This document shows, one piece after another, positions 19,847-29,290 of a DNA stretch of 41,893 nt. Position numbers and translations under genes: made by a program. Source of the stretch: Candidatus Mucispirillum faecigallinarum (lineage in GTDB: Bacteria; Chrysiogenota; Deferribacteres; Deferribacterales; Mucispirillaceae); the NCBI GenBank assembly GCA_019116905.1, contig DXAQ01000086.1, positions 1 through 41,893 on the forward strand, in the 5' to 3' direction. The notes under the pieces are model-generated. The model ran no database searches and was not told the DNA's origin. It worked only from the letters and a program-made list of their open reading frames with translations. The first letter of the stretch is position 1; each line of letters starts with the position of its first letter.

Positions 19847-21736
19847 TTAGATTTTACCAGCTTTTATAAAACACTCATTAATTACATTATATATGCTTAT
19901 GCTGTCAAGTCCTGCATCTTTTCTTAAATCATTTACTGTGCCATGCTCAAAAAATTCATCACTTATTCCAATAGTTCTGCATGGTATATATACACCGCAG
20001 TTATTAAGAATAGAAACTATAGTTTCTCCTGCCCCGCCTAGAACAGCACCTTCTTCAACAGTGATTATAAATGATTTATCTTTTAATATGCTGCATAAAT
20101 ATTCTTTATCAATAGGTTTGATAAATCGTAGATTAATAAGAGAAACTTCTTTATTTTCACTTAATAATTTTTTATATGCAGGATATACTTCACTAAAAAT
20201 ATGACCAACAGAAATAACAGCAATACTGCCATTATTAGATATTATTTCAGGTCTGCCTGTCTCTAATTTATTAAATGCAAGCTCACTGTTTTCATAAACA
20301 TTACCTCTTGCATAACGAATAGCCACAGGCTCATTTAATTCATAACTTAAATCAAGCATGGCTTCAAGTTCCTGCTTATCTTTTGGCACCATAATATTTA
20401 AATTAGGAATTGTTTTTAAATAAGCAATATCATATATACCATGGTGAGTGGAGCCGTCTGCCCCTACAAAACCGCCTCTATCTACGCATAATGTTACTGG
20501 AAGTTTTGCAATTGCAACATCATGAATAATCTGGTCATAAGCACGTTGTAAAAATGTAGAATATACTGCACAATACGGTTTCATTCCTGCAATAGCAAGC
20601 CCTGCAGAAAATGCAACTGCATACTGCTCAGCAATACCCACATCAAAAAACCTGTCAGGATATTTTTCTGCAAAATCTTTTAAACCTGTGCCGTCCCTCA
20701 TAGCTGCTGTAACAGCTGCAATATTATTGTGAGTTTCTGCCATAGAAAGAAGTTTACTGCCAAATACATCTGTCCATGACATAGATGAACTTTTACCTTT
20801 TGCTTTGCCTGTTTCTTTATCAAAAGCAGATACGCCGTGAAATATATCAGGACTTTCTTCTGCCGGCTTATATCCTTTTCCTTTTTTAGTGGCAATATGT
20901 ACTAAAACTGGACGTTTTTGCAGTTTTGCGTTTGATAATGCTTTTTCTATTTCCTTTATATTATGACCGTTAATTGGTCCTATATATCTTATACCTAAAT
21001 TTTCAAAAAACGCACCTGGTGATAAAACGCCTATCATTACATTTTCCATTTTTTTAGCTATTTTTAAAACAGTATCGCCAAAAGGTGCTTCACCAGCAAC
21101 TGATTTAAAATCATAACGCATTTTTGTAGCCAATGCACTTGTCATAGATTTAGAAAGATATGATGAAAATGTACCCACATTATTACTGATAGACATTTCA
21201 TTATCATTTAAAACTATAATAATATTCTTTTTAAATACGCCTATATTATTTAAGGCTTCTAAAGCAACACCGCCTGTTAAAGCGCCGTCTCCAATAACTG
21301 CAACAGCTTTACCCTCTTTATTTAATAGAGAATTTGCAAGAGTAATACCAACAGCTGAAGAAATAGAAGTGCTTGCATGTCCTGAAATACAAGTATCATA
21401 AACACTTTCTTCTGGCCTTGAAAAACCGCTTATTCCTTTATACTGCCTGAGAGTATGAAATGAATCAAGCCTGTCTGTCAAAATTTTATAAGCATAAGAC
21501 TGATGACCTACATCCCAAATAATTTTATCTTTCGGCACATCAAAGACACGAAGTAATGCAATAGTAAGCTCTACTACCCCAAGACTTGGAGCAATATGGC
21601 CGCCATTTTTTGAAGTAATATCAATAATTAGTTCTCTTGTTTCCTGAGCAGCCTGTTCTAAATCACTGTATGATAACGTTTTTAAATCTTCAGGCAGCTT
21701 AAGCGATTTCAGGAAATCTATATTACAGTTATCTAT
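19847..21736 (-). CDS. dxs: 1-deoxy-D-xylulose-5-phosphate synthase; 5' end extended past the ORF-track start, probable non-AUG (AUA/AUC) initiation
   Basis: ORF track starts at internal GTG 21538 ('MPKDKIIWDVGHQSYAYKIL'). The same frame stays open upstream and encodes conserved Dxs N-terminus 'IDNCNIDFLKSLKLPEDLKTLSYSDLEQAAQETRELIIDITSKNGGHIAPSLGVVELTIALLRVFD'; no ATG/GTG/TTG in it; in-frame stop TAA at 21740-21742. Exact start uncertain (21739 or 21736). Confidence 0.9.
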   Translation of the reverse strand: MDNCNIDFLKSLKLPEDLKTLSYSDLEQAAQETRELIIDITSKNGGHIAPSLGVVELTIALLRVFDVPKDKIIWDVGHQSYAYKILTDRLDSFHTLRQYKGISGFSRPEESVYDTCISGHASTSISSAVGITLANSLLNKEGKAVAVIGDGALTGGVALEALNNIGVFKKNIIIVLNDNEMSISNNVGTFSSYLSKSMTSALATKMRYDFKSVAGEAPFGDTVLKIAKKMENVMIGVLSPGAFFENLGIRYIGPINGHNIKEIEKALSNAKLQKRPVLVHIATKKGKGYKPAEESPDIFHGVSAFDKETGKAKGKSSSMSWTDVFGSKLLSMAETHNNIAAVTAAMRDGTGLKDFAEKYPDRFFDVGIAEQYAVAFSAGLAIAGMKPYCAVYSTFLQRAYDQIIHDVAIAKLPVTLCVDRGGFVGADGSTHHGIYDIAYLKTIPNLNIMVPKDKQELEAMLDLSYELNEPVAIRYARGNVYENSELAFNKLETGRPEIISNNGSIAVISVGHIFSEVYPAYKKLLSENKEVSLINLRFIKPIDKEYLCSILKDKSFIITVEEGAVLGGAGETIVSILNNCGVYIPCRTIGISDEFFEHGTVNDLRKDAGLDSISIYNVINECFIKAGKI

Positions 21737-22626
21737 GATTTACGCTCCGTAATAAATTTAGCAATAGATAATAATGTTTCAGCCTTATCACCAAAACTAT
21801 CTAAACTTCTGCATGCTTTATGAATATACTGCTCTGCTTTACTTTTTGCACCTTCAAGAGAATAAACAGCAGGATATGTTGCCTTATGGCTGTTTATATC
21901 TTTTTGAACATTTTTTCCTAAAACATCAGAAGAAGAAGTTATATCTAGAATATCATCTACAACCTGAAAAGCAAGCCCTGCATATTTACCAAAAGATATA
22001 AGGTTTTCTAACTGTTTATCATTTGCGCCGCCTGCAACAGCTCCCAGATAAACAGCACATTCAATTAGTGCAGACGTTTTATTTTTATGAATATATTCTA
22101 CAAGTTCAACAGTAGGCTTTTTACCTTCTGCATTAATATCTGCAAACTGACCGCCAACCATTCCTAAATCACCAGCAGCAAGTGCAAGTTTATAGATTGC
22201 TTTAACACGAATATCTGCTGGAATATTTGGTGCGCATGTATAATCTGACATAATTTCAAATGCTTTTGTAAGCAGTGCATCACCTGCCAAAATTGCTTCT
22301 GCCTCTCCAAAAGCAACATGGTTAGATGGCTTGCCACGCCTCATATCATCATTATCCATAGCTGGTAAATCGTCATGAATAAGAGAATATGTATGCAGTA
22401 CTTCAATAGCTGCTGCAAAAGGCGTAACATAATCATAATCATCTGAAAATAAACCGTAGGATGCATAAACAAGTGCAGGACGCAGCCTTTTACCACCTGC
22501 AAAAAGACTGTAACGCATACCTTCGTTTAATTTAGCTGTAAAAACAGATGAATTTATAAGCCTGTTATCTAAAAAATGCTCTACTCTTTCAGAACTTTCT
22601 TGAAAAAATGATAATATATTATTCAT
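21733..22626 (-). CDS. ispA: Polyprenyl synthetase (farnesyl/geranyl diphosphate synthase)
   Basis: 297 aa; 'GGKRLRPAL', first Asp-rich motif 'LIHDDLPAMDNDDMRRGKPS', second 'FQVVDDILD'. Confidence 0.95.
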   Translation of the reverse strand: MNNILSFFQESSERVEHFLDNRLINSSVFTAKLNEGMRYSLFAGGKRLRPALVYASYGLFSDDYDYVTPFAAAIEVLHTYSLIHDDLPAMDNDDMRRGKPSNHVAFGEAEAILAGDALLTKAFEIMSDYTCAPNIPADIRVKAIYKLALAAGDLGMVGGQFADINAEGKKPTVELVEYIHKNKTSALIECAVYLGAVAGGANDKQLENLISFGKYAGLAFQVVDDILDITSSSDVLGKNVQKDINSHKATYPAVYSLEGAKSKAEQYIHKACRSLDSFGDKAETLLSIAKFITERKS

Positions 22627-22852
22627 TTGTTTTTAAATCACTTGTAACAATATTGCCGTTACTATCTTCGTCCATTACAACTTTAACTGATTCTTCCACT
22701 TCTTTTAATGCTTTGCGACATTCTTTTGAAAGATTCATACCTTCTTGAAACAGTTTAACTGTATTTTCTAATGACTGTTCTTCTTTTTCTAAAGTATTAA
22801 CTATTTCTTCAAGCCTTTTTAAATTATTTTCAAAATCTTCAACAGCTTTCAT
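22619..22852 (-). CDS. xseB: Exodeoxyribonuclease VII small subunit
   Basis: 'DFENNLKRLEEIVNTLEKEEQSLENTVKLFQEGMNLSKECRKAL' typical XseB; start placed at MKAVEDF. Confidence 0.92.
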   Translation of the reverse strand: MKAVEDFENNLKRLEEIVNTLEKEEQSLENTVKLFQEGMNLSKECRKALKEVEESVKVVMDEDSNGNIVTSDLKTNE

Positions 22853-23307
22853 TATAATACGCACCCTAAAACTTTTTCTGCATGACCGCTTGCTTTTACT
22901 TTATAAAATGCTTCTTCAATAATACCTTCTTCATTAATTATAAATGTAGAACGTATTATGCCTTTATAAACTTTACCATACATAGTTTTATCACCATAAG
23001 CAAAATAAGCAGATGAAACATTATTTTCAGGGTCTGATAATAATGTAATTTTTAAATCATGGTCTTTAATAAATTTATGGTGTTTTTGAATACTGTCTGG
23101 GCTTACACCAAAGATTTGAATATTTTTATTTTTAAAATCATTTATTAACTGGCTGAATTCAACAGCTTCTTTTGTGCAGCCTGATGTATTATCTTTTGGG
23201 TAAAAATATAATACATATTTAGAACCTTTTAAATTTTCACTGGAAACTGTTCCACCATTACTGCTTTCAAGCTCAAAAGCTGGAGCTTTATCACCTTTTT
23301 TTAACAT
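22852..23307 (-). CDS. bcp: Peroxiredoxin, BCP/PrxQ type
   Basis: 'MLKKGDKAPAFELESSNGGTVSSENLKGSKYVLYFYPKDNTSGCTKEA'; start at 23307 with GGAGA ribosome-binding site, not the longer ORF-track start. Confidence 0.93.
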   Translation of the reverse strand: MLKKGDKAPAFELESSNGGTVSSENLKGSKYVLYFYPKDNTSGCTKEAVEFSQLINDFKNKNIQIFGVSPDSIQKHHKFIKDHDLKITLLSDPENNVSSAYFAYGDKTMYGKVYKGIIRSTFIINEEGIIEEAFYKVKASGHAEKVLGCVL

Positions 23308-23323
23308 ATCTATCTCCTTTTCG

Positions 23324-24373
23324 CTATACAGCATCAGCGCCTTTATAGTCTGCAGCAAGTTGACCACATGCGCCTGCAATATCTTGACCTAATTTTTTTC
23401 TTATAAATACTGTAAGGTTATTATTTATTAAATATTCTTGAAATTGTAATACATTTTTTTCACTTGGTGTTTTAAACTCTGAATATGGAGAGCCGTTATA
23501 TGATATAAGGTTTATTTTTGCTTTTATACCTTTTATTAGCTGTACAAATTCTTTTGCATGAGCTAATGAATCATTAACACCGCCTAATAATACATATTCT
23601 AATGTAATACGTTTTCTTTTATCTAATTCAACATTTTTTAATGTATCAATTAAATCAGCTAAATGGTTTTTATTTGTTACAGGCATAATTGACTGCCTTA
23701 TTTTTTCGTTTGGTGCGTTAATAGATACAGCAAGATTAACAGGAGTATCCATTTGGAAAAATTTTTTAATACCGCTGATTAAACCAGATGTGGATACAGT
23801 AATTTTTCTATGAGAAAACCCAAATGCTTCATCATCAAGTAGTATTTTAACAGCTTTTGATAAGTTATCTATATTATCAAGAGGTTCGCCCATACCCATA
23901 AAAACAAGGTTTAAAAGTCTTTCATCAAATAATTCTTCAGCACTTTTTCTTAAAGCGGTAACTTGTAATAATATTTCTCCAACAGTTAAGTTACGCTTAA
24001 AACCAACAGCTCCTGCAGTAGCGCAAAATTTACAGCCCATACGGCAGCCTACCTGAGTAGATATACACCCTGAAATTCTGCTGCCATCACTTAGTAATAC
24101 TGATTCAATACTTTCTCCGTCTTCAAGTTTAAATAAAAATTTTATTGAACCATCACAAGATGTAAGCCTTTTAACTTCTTCTAAATAAGTAAACTCATAT
24201 TCTGACGATAATTTATCCCTTAAAGATGCAGGAATATTTGTCATCATATCAAATGATGTAACATTATTATGATAAAGCCAGTTATATATCTGTTTACTGC
24301 GAAATGACTGCTCTGAAAAACCTTCCACAACTTCTTTTAATTCTTCTGCAGATAAACAATCTATTTTTTTCAT
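23324..24373 (-). CDS. rlmN: Dual-specificity 23S rRNA/tRNA adenine-C2 methyltransferase (radical SAM)
   Basis: 349 aa; 'CISTQVGCRMGCKFCATAGAVGFKRNLTVGEIL', 'NLVFMGMGEPLDN', 'GACGQLAA'. Confidence 0.95.
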   Translation of the reverse strand: MKKIDCLSAEELKEVVEGFSEQSFRSKQIYNWLYHNNVTSFDMMTNIPASLRDKLSSEYEFTYLEEVKRLTSCDGSIKFLFKLEDGESIESVLLSDGSRISGCISTQVGCRMGCKFCATAGAVGFKRNLTVGEILLQVTALRKSAEELFDERLLNLVFMGMGEPLDNIDNLSKAVKILLDDEAFGFSHRKITVSTSGLISGIKKFFQMDTPVNLAVSINAPNEKIRQSIMPVTNKNHLADLIDTLKNVELDKRKRITLEYVLLGGVNDSLAHAKEFVQLIKGIKAKINLISYNGSPYSEFKTPSEKNVLQFQEYLINNNLTVFIRKKLGQDIAGACGQLAADYKGADAV

Positions 24374-24394
24374 ATTTATTATACCAAAACTTGC

Positions 24395-24745
24395 TTATTT
24401 TAAAAGTTTAGCTTTGGCTTCTTCATCATCACTAACAATAGTAAAAAGTCTATTTAAGTTAGTATGAACAAATATTTTATATATATCATCACTAACATTA
24501 GAAAAAATAAGACTTTTTTCCTTTTCTTTTAAAACTTTGAATAACTGAATTAATTCTCTTAAACCACTGGAATTTAAGTAAGTAATATCTGAAAAATTGA
24601 TAACAACACTATCAACATCACCAGATATTTCACTAATATAATTTTTTAACTCCTCTCCATTGAAAGAGTCAATTTCATGAACAGGGAAGATAAATTCAAC
24701 TTTAACACTTCCACCTATTGTTTCACGCTGACTATTAAAAGACAT
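24395..24745 (-). CDS. STAS-domain anti-sigma-factor-antagonist-like protein
   Basis: 116 aa; 'VVINFSDITYLNSSGLRELIQLFK'; candidate phospho-Ser in NSSG. Confidence 0.85.
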   Translation of the reverse strand: MSFNSQRETIGGSVKVEFIFPVHEIDSFNGEELKNYISEISGDVDSVVINFSDITYLNSSGLRELIQLFKVLKEKEKSLIFSNVSDDIYKIFVHTNLNRLFTIVSDDEEAKAKLLK

Positions 24746-25424
24746 TTTTCCTCCTAAAATTATCCTCTAATCTTTCTTTATTATGTTGACGTTGAAAAAC
24801 ACACCTTATTATTTTATCTCTATCAGGCTCTGATAATGATGTAAACATTACTCCAACAGCATGGCCTTCTTCTTCTAAATCTATATATCTTATAACTCTT
24901 GCCCGTACACTGTCAAGACCTTCTACTAACCCGCTTAAATCTATATCCAAAATATCTTCTTTATCTAAACATAATGGACTAACAAGTTTCATACCGCCGC
25001 CTGAAAGGTCTGTGCATATCATTGTAACAATATCATTTTTTTTATAATCTGTGTTTGTATGTGCCATACTAACTATTTTTACAGGTAAACGCCTAAGCAT
25101 TTCCACCCTGTAAAAAGCTCGCATTTCATTACGCTGCAAAGTTTCAGGCAGCTCAACAGCTATTAATGTTATATTATCCTTTATAATACCTATTGGTGTA
25201 GTTGTAAAGAAATACTTGCCACTTTCTTTTACAAACATAAATTCAAGCACTGTTTTTTTAGTAACTATAAGCTTTTCTCCATTATCTGTTGGAGGAAGTA
25301 TAGTAAACGATGTTTCATAAACATCACTTATTTTTGTAAAAAACAGCCTTTTAGTGCCGCTTACTGCCACCCATAGCTGTAAATCAGGCTGTAGATATTT
25401 CTTGACGGCAGTAATGGTTTCCAT
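24735..25424 (-). CDS. PilZ-domain protein (YcgR-like, probable c-di-GMP receptor)
   Basis: 229 aa; 'QRNEMRAFYRVEM' (RxxxR) and 'DLSGGGMKLVS' (D/NxSxxG) spaced as in PilZ; extra N-terminal domain. Confidence 0.82.
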   Translation of the reverse strand: METITAVKKYLQPDLQLWVAVSGTKRLFFTKISDVYETSFTILPPTDNGEKLIVTKKTVLEFMFVKESGKYFFTTTPIGIIKDNITLIAVELPETLQRNEMRAFYRVEMLRRLPVKIVSMAHTNTDYKKNDIVTMICTDLSGGGMKLVSPLCLDKEDILDIDLSGLVEGLDSVRARVIRYIDLEEEGHAVGVMFTSLSEPDRDKIIRCVFQRQHNKERLEDNFRRKNVF

Positions 25425-25441
25425 AAAAAACTAACCTGTAG

Positions 25442-26029
25442 TTATTTAGCAAATACACGGCTTCCTGGTTTTACACAAGGCAGTCCTTCTTTACACATTG
25501 GACATTCATCTGCGCTGTAACTTTTTACTTCAATAGAAGCAAGCGGATAAAATGGCACAGTAAACCCTGCTTTTCCAGAACTCCTGTCTATTATTGATGC
25601 AATGCCTACAACAACACCGCCTGCATCTTCAATAGCTTTTATACATTCTTTCGTAGATTTACCAGTTGTAACAACATCTTCTGCAACGATAACTTTTTCG
25701 CCTTTTTGTAAAGTAAAGCCTCTGCGGAAAGTCATTACTCCATCAACTCTTTCTGTAAAAAGGCTTCTTTTATTTAATTGTGATGCCAGCTCATAACCAA
25801 ACCTAATGCCGCCTATAGCAGGGCTTACAATAGTAGTAAAATCTAAGTCTTTTAAAACATCTTTTAAACCGCTTATGACTTTTTTAGCATTAGCAGGGTC
25901 CTGCATAATAAGTTCAGACTGCAAATAAGCATCAGAATGAAGTCCTGATGAAAGTAAAAAATGACCTCTTAATAATGCTCCATGTTCTTCATAATTTTTT
26001 ATAACTGCATCGCTGTTCATATTATTCAT
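25442..26029 (-). CDS. pyrE: Orotate phosphoribosyltransferase
   Basis: 195 aa; 'GHFLLSSGLHSDAYLQ', 'VSPAIGGIRFGYELA', PRPP motif 'VIVAEDVVTTGKST'. Confidence 0.93.
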   Translation of the reverse strand: MNNMNSDAVIKNYEEHGALLRGHFLLSSGLHSDAYLQSELIMQDPANAKKVISGLKDVLKDLDFTTIVSPAIGGIRFGYELASQLNKRSLFTERVDGVMTFRRGFTLQKGEKVIVAEDVVTTGKSTKECIKAIEDAGGVVVGIASIIDRSSGKAGFTVPFYPLASIEVKSYSADECPMCKEGLPCVKPGSRVFAK

Positions 26030-26726
26030 TTATCTCCTTTAAAATTAATTCTGCGGCACCAGCTGGGTCTTTTGCTGCTGTTATTGGCCTGCCTATAACT
26101 ATATAATCAGAGCCAAGATGTAAAGCATCTTTTGGAGTAACAACTCTTTTTTGGTCAGTTAAATCTGCGCCGGCAGGACGTATACCCGGTGTTACTGTTA
26201 TAAAATCTTTACCTAAATTTTCTTTTATAACTTTTGTTTCTTTTGCGCTTGAAACTACCCCGTCAAGCCCACATTCTTTCGCATAGCCTGCAAGTTTTAA
26301 TACATAACCAGCTGATGAAAAATCATGTATGCCATATTCCTGTAAATGATTTTCATCTAAACTTGTAAGTAATGTTACACCTATTAATAATGGTTTAGAC
26401 ATATTCTTTTTACTGCATTGGTTTTGCAGTTCTTCCACACATTTTGTCATCATCTCTTTGCCGCCTTGTGTGTGGATATTTATAATATCTGTACCATAAT
26501 TAGCAGCAGCTGATACTGCTCGAGATGCTGTATTTGGTATATCATGAAATTTTAAATCAAGAAACACTTTTTTATTTTCAGATTTTAACCAGTCAATAAT
26601 TGCAGGACCGCTTGAAACAAAAAGTTCTAAACCTACTTTATAATAGGAAATATGTGAGCCTACTTTATTTACAAGCTCCTTTGCTTTATCAATACTGTCA
26701 AAATCTAATGCTGTAATAATTTCCAT
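26022..26726 (-). CDS. pyrF: Orotidine-5'-phosphate decarboxylase
   Basis: 234 aa; 'ITALDFDS', 'VFLDLKFHDIPNTA', 'TPGIRPAGADLTDQKRVVTPKDAL', 'SDYIVIGRPIT'. Confidence 0.95.
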   Translation of the reverse strand: MEIITALDFDSIDKAKELVNKVGSHISYYKVGLELFVSSGPAIIDWLKSENKKVFLDLKFHDIPNTASRAVSAAANYGTDIINIHTQGGKEMMTKCVEELQNQCSKKNMSKPLLIGVTLLTSLDENHLQEYGIHDFSSAGYVLKLAGYAKECGLDGVVSSAKETKVIKENLGKDFITVTPGIRPAGADLTDQKRVVTPKDALHLGSDYIVIGRPITAAKDPAGAAELILKEINE

Positions 26727-26789
26727 AACATACCCACTTATATATTTTATGCTACACTATCATATTATTTTAAAAACTTCAATTTATAT

Positions 26790-27563
26790 TTATATTTTTA
26801 TTGTATCACAAGGGCATACTTCTACACATTTGCCACAACCTGTGCATTTTGTATAATCTATTGACGCTAAAAAATTATTTACATGTATTGCATCATCTTC
26901 ACACGTTTTTTCACATAGTTTACAACCAATGCAGCCTGTAGTGCAGTATTTTTTCTGAGCTGCGCCTTTTTCTTCAGAAAGACAAGTTACGTTTACTTTA
27001 TTTTCACCTTCTAGAAATATTAAATGTTTAGGACATTCTTTGACACATATTCCACAGCCTGTACACTTTTCATAATCAACTTCTGCAAAGCCATTTTCAT
27101 TTACAAATATAGCATTAAATGGACACGCCTTTTCGCATGTACCACCACCTACGCAGCCATATTTACATGATTTTATGCCGCCGTCATACTGGCTCATAAG
27201 CAGGCAGTCATTTGGTCCGAAATATTCATACCTGTTTTGGCAGTTTATGCCGCCTGAACATCTTATATATGCTTTTTTCTTTATACTTTCTGAACTTTTA
27301 AGCCCTAAAAGCTGTGATATATTTTTTATTTCATCATCTTTTAATGCAATACATAAACTTACAGGTGCTTCTCCTGCACAAATTGCTTTTGCCAGTGCTG
27401 CGCAGCCTGCATAACCACAGCCGCCGCAGTTAGCTCCTGAAAGCATATCTTTTACAAGCTCAATTCGTTCATCTTTTACTACATGAAAATATTTTGATGC
27501 AAAAGCAAGTCCGCTGCCAGCAATTAAACCTATTACCCCTAATACTATTACTGCCTCTATCAT
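26790..27563 (-). CDS. rnfB: Rnf complex subunit B (multi-[4Fe-4S])
   Basis: 257 aa; 'LSGANCGGCGYAGCAALAKAICAGEAPVSLC' plus four ferredoxin-type Cys motifs. Confidence 0.95.
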   Translation of the reverse strand: MIEAVIVLGVIGLIAGSGLAFASKYFHVVKDERIELVKDMLSGANCGGCGYAGCAALAKAICAGEAPVSLCIALKDDEIKNISQLLGLKSSESIKKKAYIRCSGGINCQNRYEYFGPNDCLLMSQYDGGIKSCKYGCVGGGTCEKACPFNAIFVNENGFAEVDYEKCTGCGICVKECPKHLIFLEGENKVNVTCLSEEKGAAQKKYCTTGCIGCKLCEKTCEDDAIHVNNFLASIDYTKCTGCGKCVEVCPCDTIKI

Positions 27564-27564
27564 A

Positions 27565-28143
27565 TTATTTCACCATTCCAGAAAAACCCATAAAAGCAAG
27601 GGATAATATACCTGCCATTATAAATACAATAGGCATACCTTGAAAATATTTAGGCACAGTAGAATATGCTATCCTTTCCCTTAACCCTGCAAATAATATT
27701 AAAGCAAGCCCAAAACCTGCTGCTGTTCCAAAGCTGAATATAAGCATCTCTATAAAATTATATTGAAACTGCACATTTAAAAGTGCCACACCTAATACTG
27801 CACAGTTTGTTGTAATAAGTGGAAGATATATTCCTAAACCAGAATATAATTCAGGCAGTGTTTTTTCTATAACCATTTCCACAAACTGCACAAGGGATGC
27901 TATTATTAATATAAAAACAATGGTTCTTAAATATTCAAGTGATAATGGAACTAAAATATATTTATCTATTAAAAAAGAAACAGCAGAAGAAATTGTCATT
28001 ACAAATGCAACAGATAAGCTCATACCTACTGCTGTTTCTGTGCTTTTAGATACACCCATAAATGGGCATATTCCTAAGAATCTGCTTAAAACAATATTAT
28101 TTACTAAAGCAGCACCTACAAAAAGAAGAAGTAAATGTTCCAT
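27565..28143 (-). CDS. rnfA: Rnf complex subunit A
   Basis: 192 aa membrane protein; '[19 protein letters not shown]', '[15 protein letters not shown]'. Confidence 0.95.
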   Translation of the reverse strand: MEHLLLLFVGAALVNNIVLSRFLGICPFMGVSKSTETAVGMSLSVAFVMTISSAVSFLIDKYILVPLSLEYLRTIVFILIIASLVQFVEMVIEKTLPELYSGLGIYLPLITTNCAVLGVALLNVQFQYNFIEMLIFSFGTAAGFGLALILFAGLRERIAYSTVPKYFQGMPIVFIMAGILSLAFMGFSGMVK

Positions 28144-28742
28144 TATTTTTCACCTTTCTTTCTATTATCTATAAACTGCTTGCCTGCAAATATAAAACCT
28201 AAAAATAAAAATGCACCAGGAGGCATAACAGCTATTAAAAGCGGATTATATGATGAAAGCATTACAGGCATACCAAAAAATGTGCCTGCCCCTGCAATCT
28301 CCCTAAATGAGCCTAATATAAATAAAGCAATAGTAAACCCTAAACCTACACTTATTCCGTCAAGCAGTGAATAAAACGGGTTGTTTTTTGAGGCAAAAGC
28401 TTCTGCTCTGCCTAAAACAATACAGTTTACTACTATTAATGGTATAAATATTCCTAACACTTTATGCAGTGAATATAAGTTTGCTTTCATCATCTGGTCA
28501 ATAATAGTTACAAAGCATGCAATAATTACAATATATGCTGGTATCCTTACATTTTTTGGGATATATTTTGCAATAATAGATATAACTAAATTAGAACCTG
28601 TAAGCACTGCTGTTGTAGCAAGCCCCATACCTAATGCATTAACTGCACTTGTTGTTACAGCAAGTGTAGGACAAAGACCAAGCATCTGCTTAAATATTGC
28701 ATTATTGCTGTATAACCCGTTGACTATTATGTTTTTTACCAT
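28143..28742 (-). CDS. rnfE: Rnf complex subunit E
   Basis: 199 aa; '[31 protein letters not shown]', '[19 protein letters not shown]'. Confidence 0.95.
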   Translation of the reverse strand: MVKNIIVNGLYSNNAIFKQMLGLCPTLAVTTSAVNALGMGLATTAVLTGSNLVISIIAKYIPKNVRIPAYIVIIACFVTIIDQMMKANLYSLHKVLGIFIPLIVVNCIVLGRAEAFASKNNPFYSLLDGISVGLGFTIALFILGSFREIAGAGTFFGMPVMLSSYNPLLIAVMPPGAFLFLGFIFAGKQFIDNRKKGEK

Positions 28743-28744
28743 AT

Positions 28745-29290
28745 CTATTTTCCTGTAACGCTGTTAATTATTTTCAGGCTGTCTGATACGCCTTGTGCAA
28801 CTGCACGCGGGCTGATAGTTGCACCGCTGAACTGCTCTATTGTGCCGCCATCTTTTTTTACTGCTATTTTATCTTCATAAGTTAAACCTTTAAATAAATC
28901 CAAGAATGACTTTTCTGTTATTTTATCACCAAGCCCCGGGGTTTCTGAATGATAAATTACTGCTACACCATGAATTTTACCAAACTTATCTGTTCCTGTA
29001 AGAATAGATATTGCCCCACCATACCCTTGAGTATTAATAACATTTACAGCATAACCTGTTATACTGCCATTATCTTTTGCAATAAATACTTTATTATTAT
29101 TTATAATTTCATAATCTTTATCAGGCTCATTATTATGATAAGGAAGAATTGATTTAAAAGCTGTTAAAATCTCCTGCCTTTCCTGATAAGCTATTTTATC
29201 TTTTGTTACAGAATAAGATAAAGAAAGCATAACTCCTGCTAAAACTGTAATAATAGTTATAGTAAATACAGATTTAAAAAAGCTGTTCAT
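28745..29290 (-). CDS. rnfG: Rnf complex subunit G (covalent FMN)
   Basis: 'MNSFFKSVFTITIITVLAGVMLSLSYSVT', FMN-attachment motif 'FSGATISPRAV'; start placed at 29290; overlaps rnfD end by 17 nt. Confidence 0.92.
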   Translation of the reverse strand: MNSFFKSVFTITIITVLAGVMLSLSYSVTKDKIAYQERQEILTAFKSILPYHNNEPDKDYEIINNNKVFIAKDNGSITGYAVNVINTQGYGGAISILTGTDKFGKIHGVAVIYHSETPGLGDKITEKSFLDLFKGLTYEDKIAVKKDGGTIEQFSGATISPRAVAQGVSDSLKIINSVTGK

